30,761 nucleotides of DNA from Acidobacteriaceae bacterium UBA1307 (GTDB taxonomy: Bacteria; Acidobacteriota; Terriglobia; Terriglobales; Acidobacteriaceae). A program made the position numbers and the translations under genes. This document shows, piece after piece, positions 7,148 through 14,017 of this stretch; the stretch's first letter is position 1, and the number at the start of each line of letters is the position of its first letter. The notes beneath the pieces are model-generated. The model did no database searches and was not told where the DNA came from. It worked only from the letters and a program-made list of their open reading frames with translations. The DNA lies in contig DBTV01000034.1 of assembly GCA_002307235.1 (NCBI GenBank), positions 17,416 to 48,176 on the forward strand, given 5' to 3'.

Positions 7148-8620
7148 ATGAAGAGAACAACCTGCACGAAGTCTTTCCTGTTGACCGAAGGCCGACGGCG
7201 GATCAAGCGACTGGCCTGCTGCCTTGGCGTTGCCAGTTTTGCCCTGTTGTGCGCCGGTGACCTGCACGCTTCGCCGCCACCGAAGATCAACGCCTCAAGC
7301 GCCGACAACACGGGCATCCACGGCTGTTCGCTGCTGACCGGCGTCAAGCGTCGCAGCAATGGCCTGGGCGATCTGTGCGGCCTGCGCGAGTGGCTGAACA
7401 GCTATGGCGGTTCGCTGTCGCTGGCCGAAACCAGCGAAGTGCTGGGCAATGCCACCGGCGGCGCCGCGCAAGGTGCCGAGTACGACGGCCTGACGACGGC
7501 CACCTTCCAGTTGGATACCCAGCGCGCCTTTCACTGGTATGGCGGCACCTTCAACGTCAGCGCGCTGCAGGTGCATGGACAGAATCTGAGCGAGGACAAT
7601 CTGCTGAGCCTGCAGACCTCGAGCGGCATCGAGTCCGATCGCGCGATCCGGCTCTGGGAACTATGGTACGACCAGAAGTTCGACAAGGAAGGCCAGTACG
7701 ACATCAAGATCGGCCAGCAGAGTCTCGACCAGGAGTACATGGTTTCGCAGAACGGCCTGCTCTATCTGAACACGATGTTCGGCTGGGCGATGCTGCCTTC
7801 GGCGGATATGCCGGGCGGCGGTCCGGCCTATCCACTGTCGGCGCCGGGCATTCGCCTGCATGCGCGTCCGGGCAATGCGTGGACGCTGCTCGCCGGAGCG
7901 TACACGGGCAATGCGGGCCAGCAAAATTCCTCGGGAACGGCCTTTCCGACCGATGGCTTTCTGGGCATCGCCGAGTTGCAATACGCTTATCCGTCACTGG
8001 GCCTGACGGTGCGCTCGGACAACAGAACGCCGCTCGGTCGCATTTACAAGATCGGTGCCTGGTATGACAACGTCAAGTTCGACGATCAGCGCATGGACCA
8101 CAACGGACTGTCGCTGGCCGATCCGGACAGCGATGGCGTGGCCCGCACCCATCATGGCGACTATGCGATTTATGCCGTGGCCGACCAGATGCTCTGGGTC
8201 GATTCGCACGAGAACGATCGCTCGATCAGCGTCTTTGTCCGCCCCATGGGAACCCCGCTGTCTGACCGGAATCTGGTTGACTTCAGCATGAATGCCGGAC
8301 TGAACTTCAACGAGCCGATCATGCATCGCGATGACGACACCTTCGGCCTCGGCATGGGATACACGCATGTCAGCAGCCGCGCGGCCGATCTTGATCGCGA
8401 CCAGAAGCGCTATACGAACAATCTGCATTACCCGATCCGCGCGGGCGAAACCTATCTTGAGGCGACCTACCAGTATCAGTTCACCGCATGGTGTCAGTTG
8501 CAGCCGGACTTTCAGTACATCATTCATCCGGGCGCGGGCATCCTCAATCCCAATTCCACCACCGGCCAGAAGGTGAAAAACGAAGCGGTTCTCGGCTTCC
8601 GCATGAACCTTGCGCTCTAA
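7148..8620 (+). CDS. OprB-family carbohydrate-selective porin
   Basis: Outer-membrane beta-barrel protein of about 490 residues. The N-terminus (MKRTTCTKSFLLTEGRRRIKRLACCLGVASFALLCAGD) is an extended signal sequence ending in a hydrophobic run. The mature region has the OprB pattern: GLREWLNSYGGSLSLAETSEVLGN near the start, then alternating aromatic strands such as ATFQLDTQRAFHWYGGTFNVSALQVHGQNLS, LWELWYDQKF and IKIGQQSLDQEYMVSQ. It closes with a strand in LEATYQYQFTAWCQLQPDFQYIIHPGAG and ends VLGFRMNLAL. The frame also opens at a GTG (7121), but the ATG at 7148 gives a cleaner signal peptide; the exact start is uncertain. OprB proteins admit glucose or other small solutes. Here the substrate may be whatever the downstream secreted proteins act on. 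Confidence 0.85.
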   Translation: MKRTTCTKSFLLTEGRRRIKRLACCLGVASFALLCAGDLHASPPPKINASSADNTGIHGCSLLTGVKRRSNGLGDLCGLREWLNSYGGSLSLAETSEVLGNATGGAAQGAEYDGLTTATFQLDTQRAFHWYGGTFNVSALQVHGQNLSEDNLLSLQTSSGIESDRAIRLWELWYDQKFDKEGQYDIKIGQQSLDQEYMVSQNGLLYLNTMFGWAMLPSADMPGGGPAYPLSAPGIRLHARPGNAWTLLAGAYTGNAGQQNSSGTAFPTDGFLGIAELQYAYPSLGLTVRSDNRTPLGRIYKIGAWYDNVKFDDQRMDHNGLSLADPDSDGVARTHHGDYAIYAVADQMLWVDSHENDRSISVFVRPMGTPLSDRNLVDFSMNAGLNFNEPIMHRDDDTFGLGMGYTHVSSRAADLDRDQKRYTNNLHYPIRAGETYLEATYQYQFTAWCQLQPDFQYIIHPGAGILNPNSTTGQKVKNEAVLGFRMNLAL

Positions 8621-8632
8621 AGGATGCACGTC

Positions 8633-9781
8633 ATGAAAACTATCGATGCAAAGATCTGGATCGCACTCGTTGCCCTGCTTGCCACCGTCGCACCGACTCT
8701 GCGCGCGGAAAAACAGAAGACCTATCTGGAAACCATTCACCACCATCGCACGCTGATCTCTACGCTGCCCTCGAACGGCGACATGAACCCCTACGCGGTC
8801 GTGGTTGCGCCTGCCACTGCGGGCCGCATTCAGCGCGGCGATGTGCTGATCTCCAACTTCAACGGCCTGACCAATCTTCAGGGAACAGGCACGACCATTG
8901 TCGATTACAACCCCACCACCAAGAAGCTGACGACCTTTGCCTCGCTGCCGCAACGTCTGCCACAGTGCCCGGGCGGCGTCGGACTGACCACGGCGATGGT
9001 CATGCTCAAGAGCGGATGGGTCATCGTGGGCAGCGCGCCCAGCACCGATGGCACCACGCGCACCCTCGGCGCCGGTTGCCTGCTGGTCTTCGACTCCAAT
9101 GGCAAGCTGGCCACCACCTGGGCCAATGACAAGATTCGCTGCCCGTGGGGCAACATGGCCTGGATCGACAAGGGCGACAGGGCCACGCTGTTTGTGAGCA
9201 TGGCCGGCTTCGATGTTCCGCCGCTCCAGGTACGCGATCCGAAGACAGGCTATCCGGTCACGGTGAACAAGGGCACGGTGTTGCGCATGCAGTTGAGCAT
9301 CGCCGAGGGCCAGCCGCCGGTGGTTGACGATCAGACGGTGATCGCCGATGGCTTTGGGCAGCGTGCCGACCGCGATGTGTTTCTGATCGGCCCGACGGGG
9401 CTGGTGTTGGCCGAGGACGGCACCACGCTCTACGCCTCAAATGCACTGGCCAATCAGATCGTGTCTATTGCCGACGCCACGACGCGCACCACCAGCGCCG
9501 GGCTGGGCAAGCCGGCCGCCCAGGATGGCTTCCTGCGCCGGCCGCTGGCCATGGTCATGGCTCCCAACGGAAACCTGCTCGTGCTCAACGCCAAAAACGG
9601 TCAGGTGGTCGAGCTGAATCCGAAAACCGGCGAACAGTTTGGCGCGCAATGGATCGACAACAACCCGGCGCAGACGCCGCCCGGCAATGGCGATCTCTTC
9701 GGCCTGGCGATGAAGCCGGATGGCAGCGGCTTCTATTACGTGCAGGACGATATGAACACGCTCGTGGAGGCAGTGCAGTGA
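8633..9781 (+). CDS. Secreted NHL/SMP-30-like beta-propeller protein
   Basis: A 382-residue exported protein of unknown activity. The signal peptide is MKTIDAKIWIALVALLATVAPTLRA, likely cleaved after LRA. The mature protein has repeated propeller strands with NHL/SMP-30 flavour: GDVLISNFNGLTNLQGTG, CLLVFDSNGKLATTWA, LVLAEDGTTLYASNALANQIVSI, LAMVMAPNGNLLVLNAKNGQVVELNP and LFGLAMKPDGSGFYYVQDD. The start ATG at 8633 has AAAGGA upstream; an in-frame ATG at 8624 is less well placed. It begins 12 bp after the porin stop, and its stop overlaps the peroxidase start (GTGA at 9778-9781), so it is in the same operon. It could be a lactonase-like enzyme or a binding scaffold; no metal-site residues can be assigned with confidence. 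Confidence 0.75.
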   Translation: MKTIDAKIWIALVALLATVAPTLRAEKQKTYLETIHHHRTLISTLPSNGDMNPYAVVVAPATAGRIQRGDVLISNFNGLTNLQGTGTTIVDYNPTTKKLTTFASLPQRLPQCPGGVGLTTAMVMLKSGWVIVGSAPSTDGTTRTLGAGCLLVFDSNGKLATTWANDKIRCPWGNMAWIDKGDRATLFVSMAGFDVPPLQVRDPKTGYPVTVNKGTVLRMQLSIAEGQPPVVDDQTVIADGFGQRADRDVFLIGPTGLVLAEDGTTLYASNALANQIVSIADATTRTTSAGLGKPAAQDGFLRRPLAMVMAPNGNLLVLNAKNGQVVELNPKTGEQFGAQWIDNNPAQTPPGNGDLFGLAMKPDGSGFYYVQDDMNTLVEAVQ

Positions 9782-11073
9782 GAAGCATCCAAACAACCAT
9801 GGCAAGCATGCTGGCCTGCATGCTCCTGATGCCCTCGGTGGCCGGCTTTGCCCAGCAAGGAGCAAAGCCGGTGACCGCCGACTGGGGCAAGACGGTCGAT
9901 CCCGAGCAGGCCGAGCCTTTCCGGGGCGAGCATCAGGCGGGCATTGTCACCAAGCCGCAGCACTTTCTCTACTTCGCGGCATTCGACCTGACGACCAGCC
10001 GACGCGAAGATCTGGTCCGGCTGCTCAAGGCCTGGACCGCGGCCGCAGAAAGAATGTCTGCCGGAGAAACCGCGCAACCGATGGAGAACGGCCTGCAACT
10101 GGCCGTGCCGCCGGTTGCCGCAAAGACCGGCGACGAGAGTGAAGCTACCGATGCTGCCAGCCGCACCGCCGATACCGGCGAGGTGCTGGGCATGCCACCG
10201 GCACGACTCACCATCACCTTCGGCTTTGGACCGACGCTGTTCAACAAGGATGGCGTGGATCGCTTCGGCGTGGCGCGACTGCGTCCCGAGGCACTCATCG
10301 ACATGCCAAACTTCGGAGCCATCGACCAGATGGCGCCGGAGCGCACCGGTGGCGACATTGCCCTGCAGATCTGCGCCGAAGATCCGCAGGTGGCCTTTCA
10401 CGCCGCGCGCCAGTTGGCGCGGATTGCCGAAGGCGTGGCCACGATGCACTGGGTGCAGACCGGCTACAGGCCCATCGTCGGCGATCGCCACCTGCTGGGC
10501 TTTTCTGCCGAAGAAAAGGTGCCGGGCATGAATTCGCCCGAGGCCACGGCCATCTGGTCTGGCAAGGAAGGTCCGGCCTGGATGCGCGGCGGCAGCTATC
10601 TGGTCGCGCGGCGCATCCGCTTCGCCATCGAACACTGGGACCAGATGCCGCAGATCTATCAGGAACAGGCCATCGGTGCCATGAAACATGCGCACGGAGC
10701 GGCCGCCCAGAACAGCCAGAAGAGTGCCGACGCCGACTTTGTCGACGAGGGCGGATCACCGGCGCATCTGGCGCTCGTCAGCCAGGGACGCGATGCCATG
10801 CTGCGTCGTTCCTACTCCTACAATGACGGGATCAACTTCATCTCCGAACGCTGGCCACCCTGGCGGCAGGGGCTTGAATACGATGCCGGCATGTTTTTTG
10901 TCTGCTATCAACGCGACCCACGCAACGGATTCGTTCCGGTCTTTCGCCAGATGGCCAATCGCGACTACCGGCTCAACCAGTTTTGGACGCATGTGGGCGG
11001 AGGCTTGTACGCCGTTCCACGCGGCGCCAAGCCGGGCGAGTACATCGGACAGGAACTTTTTGAAACAAAATAA
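9778..11073 (+). CDS. Secreted DyP-type peroxidase homologue with degenerate GxxDG motif
   Basis: A 431-residue heme-peroxidase-fold protein of the EfeB-like class. Matches include LTITFGFGPTLF, GGDIALQICAEDPQVAFHAARQL, a GGSYLVARRIRFAIEHWDQ block, H330 (aligned with the proximal heme His), and MLRRSYSY (distal Arg region) followed by GMFFVCYQRDP and a GGGLYAVPRG end. The family's catalytic GxxDG (GFKDG in EfeB) reads G241-F-S-A-E245 here, so the distal Asp is absent, and the HIR motif reads HLA. The export signal (TTMASMLACMLLMPSVAGFAQ) lacks twin arginines, unlike EfeB. The GTG start at 9778 has GGAGG 7 bp upstream and overlaps the propeller gene's stop. It may be a heme-binding pseudo-peroxidase or use another acid residue (E245/E246). 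Confidence 0.82.
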   Translation: MRSIQTTMASMLACMLLMPSVAGFAQQGAKPVTADWGKTVDPEQAEPFRGEHQAGIVTKPQHFLYFAAFDLTTSRREDLVRLLKAWTAAAERMSAGETAQPMENGLQLAVPPVAAKTGDESEATDAASRTADTGEVLGMPPARLTITFGFGPTLFNKDGVDRFGVARLRPEALIDMPNFGAIDQMAPERTGGDIALQICAEDPQVAFHAARQLARIAEGVATMHWVQTGYRPIVGDRHLLGFSAEEKVPGMNSPEATAIWSGKEGPAWMRGGSYLVARRIRFAIEHWDQMPQIYQEQAIGAMKHAHGAAAQNSQKSADADFVDEGGSPAHLALVSQGRDAMLRRSYSYNDGINFISERWPPWRQGLEYDAGMFFVCYQRDPRNGFVPVFRQMANRDYRLNQFWTHVGGGLYAVPRGAKPGEYIGQELFETK

Positions 11074-11082
11074 CCACCAGGC

Positions 11083-11106
11083 CCCGGGAGCGATCTCGGG
11101 GCCATG
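11083..11106 (+). promoter_or_regulatory. Hairpin with GNRA-type tetraloop between peroxidase and Rid-like genes
   Basis: A stem of about 10 bp (GGCCCCGGGA pairing with TCTCGGGGCC, one G-U pair) closes a GCGA tetraloop. A GTTTTTG stretch lies 6 bases beyond, so it could act as a weak terminator or attenuator, or as a processing/stability element that sets lower expression of the last gene. The Rid-like start lies about 33 bp downstream. Confidence 0.45.
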
Positions 11107-11139
11107 AACGTTTTTGCCCTCGGGCAATGAGGAACCTGT

Positions 11140-12228
11140 ATGGACATTTCCAGAAAAAATCAGAACGGCTCCAGCGAAGTGCTCTGTAGCAGCAACCAGG
11201 CGCACGCGCGCTTTGTGACTGTGCGCCGTGAAACAGCCGACGATCTCGCCATCTTTGACCACGCGGCAAACGGGCAGGACACCATCGTCGCGCAACTGGT
11301 TTTTGGCGGTTGCAATTTTGAACCCGCGGCCCGCGCGCGCATGCAGGCCGCCGCATGGCCGCTGCTCTGGGTGCAGGGCGATGGTTGCCAGGGCGATCAT
11401 CTTTCCGGGACGCAAACCTTCGTGCTGAAGGGCCGCGCTGTCGAACGCATCGTGCTCGAGGGCAACGTTGTCGGCAGCCGCTGGTCCGACGATCATGCCG
11501 ACTACTGCCTGCTGGCCGGCATCGTTCCGACGGATCTTGCACAGAGCCGTGGCGAACAAACAGCCGCCTGCCTGCGTCGCATCGCGTTGGCGCTCGAACA
11601 GGCGGGGATGGATTTTTCGCATGTGGCGCGAACCTGGTTTTATCTCGACCATCTGCTCGACTGGTACGACGAGTTCAACGCCGCACGTACCGCCTTTTTT
11701 GAGCAGAAGGGCGTGATGAACGGGCTGATTCCGGCCAGCACCGGCATCGGTGGCGGCAATCCGCAGGGCGCGGCACTCGCCGCCGGAGCGCTGGCGATTC
11801 GTTCGCGCGACGGGCAACCGCGCATCCTCTCTGTACCTTCTCCTCTGCAGTGTCAGGCCACCGAATATCGCAGCTCCTTCAGCCGCGCCGTTGAGGTAGC
11901 TTGGCCCGATCGCAGATTCCTGACCATCTCCGGCACCGCCAGCATTGCTCCGGGCGGCGCTTCGCTGTTTGCCGACGACGTCAAAAAGCAGATTCACCTG
12001 ACGCTCGATGTGGTCGAAGCCATTCTGCAATCGCGCGGCATGAACTGGGAAAATACAGTGCGCGCCGTCGGCTACTTCCGCAATATTGAGGATCTTCCGG
12101 TCTTCGATGCCTGCTGCAAGGAACGCGGCATCGCGCCGCTCCCTCTGACGCCCGCACATGCCGTCGTCTGCCGCGACGATCTTCTCTTCGAGATGGAGTT
12201 GGACGCGCTTTCCACCGCGCAGCTCTAA
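11140..12228 (+). CDS. Double-domain Rid/YjgF-fold protein, chorismatase (FkbO/Hyg5/XanB2)-like
   Basis: A 362-residue cytoplasmic protein with no signal peptide. Two Rid-like halves are visible. The middle one has AACLRRIALALEQAGMDFSHVARTWFYLDHL, a typical Rid helix-strand block. The C-terminal one has QIHLTLDVVEAILQSRGMNWENTVRAVGYFRN, followed by AHAVVCRDDLLFEMELDAL. The overall length and the GIGGGNPQGA stretch fit chorismatases, which cleave chorismate to hydroxybenzoate or cyclohexadiene products. The C344-x6-E351 spacing equals the Cys/Glu pair I recall at the active site of 3-hydroxybenzoate-forming Hyg5. GAGG lies about 8 bp before the ATG at 11140. A non-chorismatase tandem Rid protein remains possible. 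Its place behind the secreted peroxidase suggests an aromatic-compound link. Confidence 0.7.
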   Translation: MDISRKNQNGSSEVLCSSNQAHARFVTVRRETADDLAIFDHAANGQDTIVAQLVFGGCNFEPAARARMQAAAWPLLWVQGDGCQGDHLSGTQTFVLKGRAVERIVLEGNVVGSRWSDDHADYCLLAGIVPTDLAQSRGEQTAACLRRIALALEQAGMDFSHVARTWFYLDHLLDWYDEFNAARTAFFEQKGVMNGLIPASTGIGGGNPQGAALAAGALAIRSRDGQPRILSVPSPLQCQATEYRSSFSRAVEVAWPDRRFLTISGTASIAPGGASLFADDVKKQIHLTLDVVEAILQSRGMNWENTVRAVGYFRNIEDLPVFDACCKERGIAPLPLTPAHAVVCRDDLLFEMELDALSTAQL

Positions 12229-12421
12229 AGCCGATGCTGCACGCACCACTTCCGAGCTGGTGACGAATCAGCTCGGATACAGCTTCGACGTCAACCACAA
12301 TGTCGACACGCCGTCCGCGGTTTCAAAACGTCCGATCGCCGTCAACAGGCTCAAAAACTCGCTCTAGGCTGTTCCAATGAAATTCACTGTTCTGGTGGAT
12401 TCTGTAATTAACTGATTTTAT

Positions 12422-12496
12422 TGGAGCGGGAGACCGGGATCGAACCGGCGACATTCAGCTTGGGAAGCTGACGTTCTACCACTGAACTACTCCCGC
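12422..12496 (-). tRNA. tRNA-Gly(CCC)
   Basis: Cloverleaf on the minus strand: acceptor GCGGGAG/CTCCCGC, D arm GTTC/GAAC, and anticodon stem TCAGC/GCTGA with loop TTCCCAA (anticodon CCC at 12462-12464). The T arm is GCCGG-TTCGATC-CCGGT, the discriminator is U and CCA is encoded (12422-12424). Confidence 0.97.
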
Positions 12497-12505
12497 AACC
12501 TGCTT

Positions 12506-12535
12506 ATTCTACGATACCGCAATCGTCCTGCACAA
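12506..12535 (-). promoter_or_regulatory. Predicted promoter of tRNA-Gly
   Basis: On the minus strand TTGTGC (12535-12530) and TAGAAT (12511-12506) are separated by 18 bp and end 9 bp before the tRNA 5' end. The match to a housekeeping sigma-70 promoter is moderate. Confidence 0.45.
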
Positions 12536-12698
12536 AAATATGTCTGTGCCCGGCACCGCCTGTTTTCCGGCAACAAGCCAGGGACTGGTTCTTATCGTAC
12601 GATGGCGGGCAAAAAAGGTAAACAAAAACTCCGCGTTTCACCTTCGGCCCGCCGCACGCTGCTGAAAAAGTCCGATAACGCGCACGCGGGATACAGCA

Positions 12699-12716
12699 CT
12701 TTTCGCAAGCGAAAAG
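12699..12716 (-). terminator. Hairpin downstream of the Rrf2 gene
   Basis: Perfect 8-bp arms CTTTTCGC and GCGAAAAG with a 2-base centre lie 30 bp past the Rrf2 stop. On the minus strand there is no clean U-run after it, so termination by this hairpin is only a possibility. Confidence 0.35.
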
Positions 12717-12745
12717 CGCGAGACTCAAATTGAAAGGCGTACCGG

Positions 12746-13216
12746 CTAACCGACGAGCGCTTCTCTGATCTGCGTGACGTCGTTCTCGCATGGCAGATGC
12801 TTGGCTAGGTCTGAGACCTTAGCACCGCGCAGAACCTCTGCCATGGCCTCTTGTGCGCGCTGCCAGACAGGATGCGCGGGGCACCACTGCTTGCGCGAGC
12901 ACTCGCCGGCCTGCATCAGGCAGACGTTGAGGCGAATCGGCCCGTCGATGGCTTCAACCACCTCGAGCACCGAGGCCGCACGGCCTTGCGGAAGAATCTC
13001 AAAGCCACCCAGTTGGCCGCGACGCGACGAAACCAGACCAGCCCGGGTAAGCGCTTGCAGAACCTTCGAAAGAAAGCTCGGCGGAGCACTGGCTGCCTCG
13101 GCAAGCACAGGCAAAAGCACCCGCTCGTTTTCCGGCAGCGATGAAAGGTACATCATGATGCGCACGGCATAGTCTGCGCCGCGCGTCAATTGTATGGAAG
13201 AAGCAGGTGTATTCAT
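12746..13216 (-). CDS. Rrf2-family transcriptional regulator, probable Fe-S sensor
   Basis: A 156-residue winged-helix regulator. The N-terminus LTRGADYAVRIMMYLSSLP, followed by LAEAASAPPSFLSKVLQALTRAGLVSSRRGQLGGF, is the classic Rrf2 DNA-binding block. Three clustered cysteines (VCLMQAGECSRKQWC, CX6CX5C) sit where IscR and NsrR bind a 2Fe-2S or 4Fe-4S cluster; the first spacing is one residue longer than the CX5C I expect for those two. It is therefore probably redox-, NO- or Fe-S-responsive. The start at 13216 (MNTPASSIQ) is chosen because the frame upstream reads as leader; an AAGGA lies rather far (about 15 bp) upstream. No suf/isc genes adjoin it, so its targets are unknown. Confidence 0.88.
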   Translation of the reverse strand: MNTPASSIQLTRGADYAVRIMMYLSSLPENERVLLPVLAEAASAPPSFLSKVLQALTRAGLVSSRRGQLGGFEILPQGRAASVLEVVEAIDGPIRLNVCLMQAGECSRKQWCPAHPVWQRAQEAMAEVLRGAKVSDLAKHLPCENDVTQIREALVG

Positions 13217-13768
13217 GGCGCGAAAGTGATCATCCTTCCAGCTTTTCTCGGCACATGGATCAATCGGACCGGCCACCAAAAACAGACCAGGCTCAAACAA
13301 TCGACAGTGCTCTACAAATAGCCGGTGAGTGTAGAAACATTATATGTTCTGGAACCCACCCCGGAATACGAACGTTTGCACAGGAGAGATTAAATCGGTA
13401 CGAGATTCCACATAACGGGCCACGGCAGAGAGGGCAAGGCCCGCATCTCGACGAGAATAGTAGCGCTAATCTATTCATAATAAGATAATTACTCATGAAG
13501 TCTCCGCACACAATCAAAGAAGATCCTGTACTGGCAATCTTGGGTCACGACACCGTACTTTGGTCACAATTGCACAGGATATCCTCTTGAAGACGTTTTC
13601 ACGAGGGTAAGGTCCGTCAGAAAACCTGCGGTACAAAACCAGCAGGAGTCAGGTTCCAAGTGCCGCATTTGGAATCCAAGCCGAGTCTGTGTTATAGTTT
13701 TCTTAACGCGGTGAGGTGATCGCCGCGGACTGCAAGAGACTGATCTCATGCAGTTTGTCCACGGAGAT
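13217..13768. other. Intergenic region between the Rrf2 gene and tRNA-Lys
   Basis: This 552-bp stretch has lower GC than its surroundings and no convincing coding frame on either strand. It holds the Rrf2 promoter region near 13217-13350 and the tRNA-Lys promoter listed separately. I see no known small-RNA signature in the middle part, though a small RNA cannot be excluded. Confidence 0.4.
13669..13698 (+). promoter_or_regulatory. Predicted promoter of tRNA-Lys
   Basis: TTGGAA (13669-13674) and TATAGT (13693-13698) are 18 bp apart, giving a predicted start about 60 bp before the mature tRNA 5' end. The match to a sigma-70 promoter is good. Confidence 0.55.
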
Positions 13769-13844
13769 GGACGCGTAGCTCAACTGGCAGAGCATTCGGC
13801 TCTTAACCGACAGGTTGAAGGTTCGATTCCTTCCGCGTCCACCA
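13769..13844 (+). tRNA. tRNA-Lys(CTT)
   Basis: Cloverleaf with acceptor GGACGCG/CGCGTCC, D arm GCTC/GAGC, anticodon loop CTCTTAA (anticodon CTT at 13802-13804), T arm GAAGG-TTCGATT-CCTTC and encoded CCA. The first pair of the anticodon stem is a U/C mismatch; the rest is regular. Confidence 0.96.
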
Positions 13845-13874
13845 TCTTCTCCAGACAGAATCCAAGAAAAGACT

Positions 13875-13898
13875 CCTACCGGACCCGGTAGGTTTTTT
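13875..13898 (+). terminator. Intrinsic terminator of tRNA-Lys
   Basis: Arms CCTACCG and CGGTAGG enclose a GACC loop, immediately followed by TTTTTT (13893-13898). It lies 30 bp past the tRNA. Confidence 0.9.
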
Positions 13899-13991
13899 AT
13901 TTTGCGTCAAATATTTTCCGAAAAAATTTTAGAGATGAAAATGGCGTAACCCCCTCTATTTCTGCACATGGAAGGCTACGCCGCTTTGATT

Positions 13992-14011
13992 CGACACTCA
14001 AAGATGTGTCG
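13992..14011 (-). terminator. Weak hairpin after the sugar transporter gene
   Basis: CGACAC and GTGTCG arms with an 8-base loop start 6 bp past the transporter stop codon (minus strand). No U-run follows, so it may only protect the 3' end. Confidence 0.3.
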
Positions 14012-14017
14012 CGAAGT

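Noticed and set aside
9736..10695. Long minus-strand open frame opposite the DyP gene
   Set aside because: Its protein has no recognisable motif, is rich in His/Gly/Arg as expected of the antisense of a GC-rich gene, and the plus-strand product has clear family features.
10756..12249. 497-codon minus-strand open frame opposite the DyP end and Rid-like gene
   Set aside because: It spans the complement of two well-supported genes and their spacer; low-complexity composition indicates a GC-driven shadow.
12229..12367. 45-codon open stretch after the Rid-like stop (…VTNQLGYSFDVNHNVD…)
   Set aside because: No start with a ribosome binding site outside the Rid-like gene, no recognised family; it could be decayed coding sequence but the evidence is too thin to call a pseudogene.
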